Under the pieces are notes generated by a model. The model was not told the DNA's origin, made no database searches, and was given only the letters and a program-made list of their open reading frames with translations. A program made the position numbers and the translations under genes. A stretch of DNA of 64,000 bases, from contig NW_005178467.1 of assembly GCF_000341285.1 (NCBI RefSeq), positions 185,066 through 249,065 on the forward strand, read 5' to 3'. The stretch is from Galdieria sulphuraria (taxonomy: Eukaryota > Rhodophyta > Bangiophyceae > Galdieriales > Galdieriaceae). The first letter of the stretch is position 1. The number at the start of each line of letters is the position of its first letter. Below, piece after piece: positions 58,921 through 64,000 of this stretch.

Positions 58921-59409
58921 ATGGGACAACCTTCCCTTGACGAGGTCTTCAAAAAACCTCCAAAAGACTGTTCCCAAGATTATTGTGATCCTTATGAGTT
59001 CTATGAATATGTAAGAGATTTTTCAATTCGGTATCGGACAATGAAATGTAACTTTTTATAGCAAAAATATTTGGAAAGAGAATATAAAGTAAAGACCGAA
59101 GAGTTCATCTACATAAAGGAGAAAGTCAAGGTAAAAAGGTCTTGTATAGATTGTTCTTTCTTTAGACCGTTGTAGGAGTGTTATTACCGAGAAGGGGTTG
59201 CTCACTATAAGAATTGTCGTGAGCTTGTTGATCAGTACTGGAAAAAGTTACGGGAAGTGCGCCGTTTCTATCACGAACACCGTAGGATTATTCCGGGCAA
59301 AGAATATATTCCTGTGCCGAAGCCCAAAAAGACGGAAGAACTACTTGATGACGCGTCAGTGGAGCTGAACAATGGCGGTGAGAGTAGTTTTAGTGAACAG
59401 CAATCCTAG
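58921..59409 (+). CDS. NDUFB10: NADH dehydrogenase (complex I) NDUFB10-like subunit
   Basis: Accessory subunit of mitochondrial complex I (PDSW). Exons: MGQPSLDEVFKKPPKDCSQD to FYEY, then QKYLEREYKVKTEEFIYIKE and KVK, then ECYYREGVAHYKNCRELVDQ and YWKKLREVRRFYHEHRRI. The C-x(n)-C with Y-Y-R-E-G-V-x-H matches the twin-Cys hairpin of plant NDUFB10. A Pro/Lys and acidic tail ends SSFSEQQS. Both introns are about 50 nt and in phase 0. No membrane helix. Confidence 0.78.
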
Positions 59410-59627
59410 CCGTTAAATCGAGTCCAGATAAAGTTAAATAAAAGCTCATAAGTGAGTCTTTTAACTGTAGCAGTTTCAGATGTACAATTTTTATTACGAA
59501 ACCTTCCAGTCAGTGATATTTACGGAAACTTTGCCGTCAAAGGCTACTAACCATTTCAAGACTGCCTCACAACATTTTAGAACAAGGTTCTTTGTATGGA
59601 AGATAAGAAAATTTGGTAAAAGACCAT

Positions 59628-61251
59628 TCAGTCTATATGTGACATGACGTGGATTTCAATGGAACCAAAAATAACAGTGCACAGTGCGGCAACTATTCCG
59701 ACAATCCATGGAAGTCGCCTCAACCACAGCCATAGAGATTCTAGTTGACTCATTCTGAAGTCCCTAGTCTCACTTGACTGCAAATCCGAATTTCCTGCAT
59801 TTGTTTTGAGAGAATCATGATTACCATTCCTATTTGACTCTTCTTTGGAAGCATTACTTTGCATTGATCTCGAAGCAGTAGAATATTCTTCATCATCACT
59901 GTCATTTTCAAGAACATGCAAGGCAGGAGTATCATTTTCATTCCTTAATAGAGGATAGTACTCCTTTCCAGCTATTCTGTAGAGCCCCTTATTTCCATTC
60001 ATGTCTTCACTGTCTGCCTCTCGTAGTTTATCGCCACCGGATATTTTCCATAGGACAATACAAAGTTCGGCTAATGGCAAAAGAACAATTTGTGTTGTGA
60101 TCCAAATAAGAAAAATAAATTGGGTTCTCTGAATGCTTTGAACGAAGTTTTGCACATTTTGCAATATCTTGATACCTAAAAAGGAGTCTGTTGCGCCCAA
60201 GAATATCACAATTATAGCAATAACAGGACTTAAAGAGCCGAATATCCAACCACGGCTGTTTTTCCATTTCCAAAGTTGAAACAGACTATTAACTAACTGA
60301 AGAAAAACCAAACATACGGAAATTAATCCAATAATATTATGAGCCATAGCTACAGAGCTTCCTTGTATATCATTTGTATGCTTTGCCAGCACAATTATAC
60401 CACTCAAAGCACAGCTAAAGCCACCAACTTGGAAAAGAAGAGAAGCATAAAGCCACCATGTTTCCCCGATAACAGGTTGCAAATATCGTGATGATAGAAA
60501 TCCCAATGGAAGCAATAACATGAAACCTGCATATCCTAGACTGGCATGAGTCTTGATGAGATAAAAAGTAGAAGTAGCCGGAGTAGTTTCTAAAACATTT
60601 TCGTCTATTTTCTCTTCTTCACTGCTTTGTGGTTCGATAACTGCAGTAGAAGGTGTAGGAAGATTTGCAGTAGCTGTAGGGGAAGGTGAGTTTATGATAC
60701 TTTCTGCAGACTGCACCGGGCCTAAAATTGAATCTCCTGTATTTGCTGTAGGCTCCGGACCCATAATAATGTCCGTTCGGCAGTCCACGACATCATACTG
60801 AATAGGAACAAGCGAGTTTGGGTCGTTAGGGAGGCTTAAGGGTTCCAACCGAAAGGGTGTCTCCCCAGGAGCCCATATACAACAAGGATCCCCCAATTCA
60901 ACACCGTTGGATAAGCCATCCCCGTCTGAGTCCTTCTCACAAAGTGTTCTTGTCCAACGTAGTCCGGCTTCCAAAAAGTCACGACCAAACTGATTCAAAC
61001 CGTTCCCTGGTTCACACCACGAACTAGGGTCTTCAAGGTTTTCTCTCATGTGGCCGATGGCCTGGTACGAAAGTAAGTCTCGAAAACGTTTAGCGACAAT
61101 AACGACCAACCTGACAGTTGCTCAAGTTCAAAGAATACAGTCTATGTCCATTTGGTATTTGTTCTAAAAATTCAAATCTTGCCTCAACTTTATCGTAAGT
61201 AAAGAAGAAGTAAAAAACAATGCTTAGCTTCAGTAAGATATGAAATTTCAT
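59628..61251 (-). CDS. Temptin-domain plus cytochrome b561 membrane protein
   Basis: Signal peptide (MKFHILLKLSIVFYFFFTYD), then a temptin-like Cys/Asp-rich module: an intron joins NLSNCQ to AIGHMRENLEDPSSWCEPGN, followed by GLNQFGRDFLEAGLRWTRTL and CEKDSDGDGLSNGVELGDPC (a calcium-loop-like DSDGDG). A Thr/Ser/Pro linker leads to a b561-type helical bundle (THASLGYAGFMLLLPLGFLS, VAMAHNIIGLISVCLVFLQL, whose His residues could hold heme). The cytosolic tail is acidic and ends after another helix. A role in trans-membrane electron transfer is inferred. Confidence 0.7.
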
Positions 61252-61984
61252 GAACGACTGATTTTGTTTATCTGAAGCAATTGCTTTTTCTGGAATTGGG
61301 CATTTTTCCACTTTTGGAAGGTTCAGTAGACCAAAAGACTGGCCATTCTTCCAAGTACGAAACTTATAGTGGTCCCACTTTTAGGTCTCTTTTGAATAGT
61401 AACAGAGGCATTCTGTTGATACATAGAGGTCCTCAGTAACCTACAGCTATGCCACGGTAGGAGTGGTTGGATTTTCTTTGGAGTTATATTTTCTCGAGTC
61501 ATTTTATTTTACTAGTCCGAAACTATTTCAAAACCTAAACACTCTCGAATAACTTTTAGAAAAAGGTAAATAGAGGTATTACGAAAAAGTGTGAATGCCA
61601 AAAAGAGTCCTTTACAAGAAGAAAACGACTTGGAGAAGCTTGAATTGTAACGCGACTCCAGTCCTTACTAACTTCCAACACAACTTTTACTGACTTTTTT
61701 CTGTCGCAGTCAATGGCATGGCTCTTCTTCAAGACAGAATTTGTTTCAGAACAACCTTATAAGCAAGGCATCTTGATAAACCTTGTCGCATCCGTGTAGA
61801 AGGAGTTGCTATGTTAGTTTCAGATGGCCTTTCAAATGTTTCTTTCAAAATGTTGCTAGTGTCCTATTTTCTTAATGAATTTGAAGCAACGTTCCTAAAC
61901 GATATTCATAAAGGATAGAAATATTCATTCCCTCATGTGTGTAGTTTTTGGATTCAAGTTGGCTTCGGAGCTTTTCCAGTCCAT
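61252..61984. other. Divergent intergenic region
   Basis: 733 bp between the temptin-b561 gene and dihydroorotase. A short plus-strand frame starting at 61811 (MLVSDGLSNVSFKMLL) could be a targeting exon of dihydroorotase but nothing confirms it. No RNA gene seen. Confidence 0.4.
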
Positions 61985-63155
61985 ATGGCTAATAAGTATC
62001 TCAAGATAAGACGTCCTGACGACTTTCACGTGCACCTGAGAGAAGGAAATATTCTGAAAACAGTCTTGCCTTTCACTTCAAGAGTGATGGGAAAGGCTCT
62101 GATCATGCCTAATCTAAAAGAAGTAAGCGCTTGTCTGTTTTTGGAGGCTATTGCGTATTCGGAACTTTCATTAAACCCTCTAATAGCCAATATTAAACTT
62201 GTCTCTTGCTAAAAAATACAGAGAAGAGGTTTTCTCGTCTCTTCCTCCCAACGCTTCCTTCTTACCTATATTTTCCCTCTATTTGACGGAACAAACGACA
62301 TCAGAAACCATCAAGGAAGCAGCACGCAGTGAGTTCATTCGGGCTTGTAAACTCTATCCTGCTGGAGCAACGACAAACTCATCTTTCGGTGTGAGTAACT
62401 TGGAAAAGTTAGACGAAGCACTTTCAGCTATGGAAGCGTACGGCCTGATTCTCTGTGTACACGGAGAAAGTACGGATCCAGAAGTTGGTGTTTTCGATAG
62501 AGAAGCATCTTTTGTTGAACGTATTTTGCCAGGTTTATTACAGAAGTATCCCAGGTACTTGAACAAGTCCTATGTTATCAGGGTTTTCGTAACTCTATCA
62601 CTTAGGTTAAAGGTCATATTGGAACATATTTCTACTAAAGATGCTGCACAGTTTGTGAAAACATTCCCGTCGTCTCGTTTAGCAGCAACTGTGACTTGTC
62701 ATCATATGTTATGCAACTATAATGCCTTATTAGGACAGGGACTGAATCCACACCTGTACTGTTGTCCCGTACTGAAGTCAGAAGAACATCGAAAATTTAT
62801 CGTGGAGACAGTTATGCAAGACAACGAGGGCAAATTCTTCTTAGGAACAGACAGTGCTCCACATTTGCAAGGAGCAAAAGAGTGTCGAAAAGCAGCCGCA
62901 GGTGTTTTCTCATCTCCCGTAGCATTGCTTTGCTATGCAAAGGTATTTGAGGAAAACAATGCACTTGACAAGTTGGAAAAATTTGCTTCGGAAAATGGAT
63001 CCCGTTTTTACGATCTGCCTTTGAACGAAGAATGGATCGCATTGGAGAAAGAAACTTATGAGGTCCCTACACATATAAGATGCATAGATGATTCTTCACA
63101 ATTTGTTCCATTTCTTGCAGGTGAAACGTTACATTGGAAAATACATAATCAGTAA
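61985..63155 (+). CDS. pyrC: Dihydroorotase, class II (PyrC-like)
   Basis: Zinc enzyme closing carbamoyl-aspartate to dihydroorotate in pyrimidine synthesis. Metal-site motifs are present: [13 protein letters not shown] (H-x-H), [17 protein letters not shown] (Lys that is carboxylated), [29 protein letters not shown] and [16 protein letters not shown]. Introns interrupt after MPNLK and after LLQKYPR. Length fits the bacterial/plant class. The first ATG is 61985 (MANKYLKI); the frame stays open upstream, so an N-terminal exon is possible. Confidence 0.92.
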
Positions 63156-63470
63156 AGTATTTTGCCGTGATCCTTTTTGTTTGGATTTTTTGAATCGAGT
63201 AGGTCAGTCCTTTATTCATTTTGTATGTTGTACATAACCTCATTCAGTTGGAATTGTGGATTTTCTTTAATGAATTTGTTTATTTCCATTTCAGTTTGTC
63301 ATCATTCTTTTCATAGTGCTGACAGTGTGGTTGGAGAAGAATGTGTTCAATATGAGTTTTCGTTATCCCTTATTCCACTGTCTTAGTCACAAATAGTCAA
63401 GTATGAAAACTCGCTCAATACAGTGTGGGTTCGTATATTTGCTGGACTAGAAAGTAAATGTATATTTATA

Positions 63471-63484
63471 GTTCTCATGAGAAC
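63471..63484. repeat. 14-bp perfect palindrome GTTCTCATGAGAAC
   Basis: In the 505-bp convergent spacer between dihydroorotase and the last gene. It may serve as a 3'-end hairpin or be chance. No other feature was seen in this spacer. Confidence 0.5.
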
Positions 63485-63660
63485 ACAACATTCCATAAAC
63501 TTTCGCGTTCTTTGCATCTCCAATGCTTATTCGCGGAAATCAAATGTTGCCATTTTTCTGTCTTCAATAAAGACTATTTTTTTGTAATCGTATCTTGAAG
63601 GACTAGGAACATAAAAGAGATATTTTTGCAACAAGAGTTGAGACAAAAACGCTCTATACT

Positions 63661-64000
63661 CTATTCCCTTTGTAGAACTTGAAATGATTGATTTCGTTGA
63701 CTCTTAATATATTTGACTAGAATCTTGTTGCAGCTCAGAAAGATAAGAATAAGGAAACCTACAGCAAGGATAACAGAAAACACAACAATGTACCAAAGAG
63801 CAGCCTTATACCCTTTTGTACTGTAATATAAAGGAATATTCAGATTTGTTCCAAAGCTATTTCCTGTCTAAGTAGTTTTCATCAGATTCGAAGTCTCCAA
63901 TATTTAGTAATTTGGCTTACTGTGGCTCCAATCAAAACAGAAGACAAAACTAAATTTGCGAGGAAATTGTGTACCACGATATCGGTTCTTGATTTTTGCA
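63661..64000 (-). CDS. C-terminus of a membrane protein, possibly CorA/MRS2-like (partial)
   Basis: The 5' part is outside the window. Two exons are visible: KSRTDIVVHNFLANLVLSSV leading to LIGAT, then an intron of about 55 nt, then TGNSFGTNLNIPLYYSTKGY and KAALWYIVVFSVILAVGFLI, ending KYIKSQRNQSF and VLQRE. The order helix - short loop with FGTNLNIPL - helix resembles the end of Mg2+ channels, whose loop is G-M-N; here G-T-N. The assignment is tentative. Confidence 0.4.

Overview
This window reads as nuclear DNA of a unicellular red alga, most likely a Galdieria-type cyanidiophyte. The evidence is AT-rich DNA, genes packed on both strands with no operons, very short GT-AG introns (about 36-64 nt where I could fix both ends by reading frame), eukaryote-only families (SBP2, OGT, MOB, syntaxin 18, CNOT10, WDR3, sorting nexin) and nuclear genes for plastid functions (Mg-chelatase D, KAS II, a cyanobacterial-type ABC exporter, TopA, PRPP synthetase). 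The UDP-glucose type starch synthase fused to an amylase-like domain points to a storage-glucan pathway outside the green lineage. The species name is inference. I saw no tRNA, rRNA, CRISPR array, transposon or virus.

Layout. 0-6 kb: tRNA-dihydrouridine synthase (DUS2), a plastid-type ABC transporter, and a PX-BAR sorting nexin on the opposite strand. 6-13.6 kb: a very large GH13-like/GT5/carbohydrate-binding glucan synthase and an FYR-plus-WD40 protein. 13.9-19 kb: a ZNF830-like protein, a SECIS-binding-protein-2 homologue, and a TPR-containing O-GlcNAc transferase that overlaps SBP2 tail to tail. 19.5-25.5 kb: WDR3/UTP12, a MOB kinase activator, a PA-TM-RING ubiquitin ligase with an apparent 1-nt frameshift, and a small unknown. 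25.7-36 kb: two membrane proteins (one a nucleotide-sugar transporter), mitoferrin, DPH1, farnesyl/geranylgeranyl transferase alpha, cytosolic PheRS alpha, and malonyl-CoA decarboxylase. 36-44.6 kb: a single-exon acetate-permease family protein, bacterial-type topoisomerase I, a 53-residue membrane protein, MoaE and ChlD. 44.6-54 kb: KAS II, syntaxin 18, ceramide synthase, PRPP synthetase, CNOT10, and a truncated photolyase-like protein. 54-64 kb: eukaryotic TOP1, small zinc-binding and plastid membrane proteins, NDUFB10, a temptin/cytochrome-b561 fusion, dihydroorotase, and a membrane-protein gene cut by the window edge.

The genes are mostly unrelated housekeeping functions and do not form one system. 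The strongest common theme is compaction: stop codons that overlap or lie 3-14 bp apart between convergent genes, and start codons as close as 21 bp between divergent ones. Points worth a second look are the GH13-GT5 fusion, the SBP2 homologue (implying selenoprotein synthesis), the frameshift in the RING gene, and two intergenic stretches that can fold into multi-hairpin RNAs. Exon boundaries were set by eye from protein continuity, so some start codons and small exons may be wrong.
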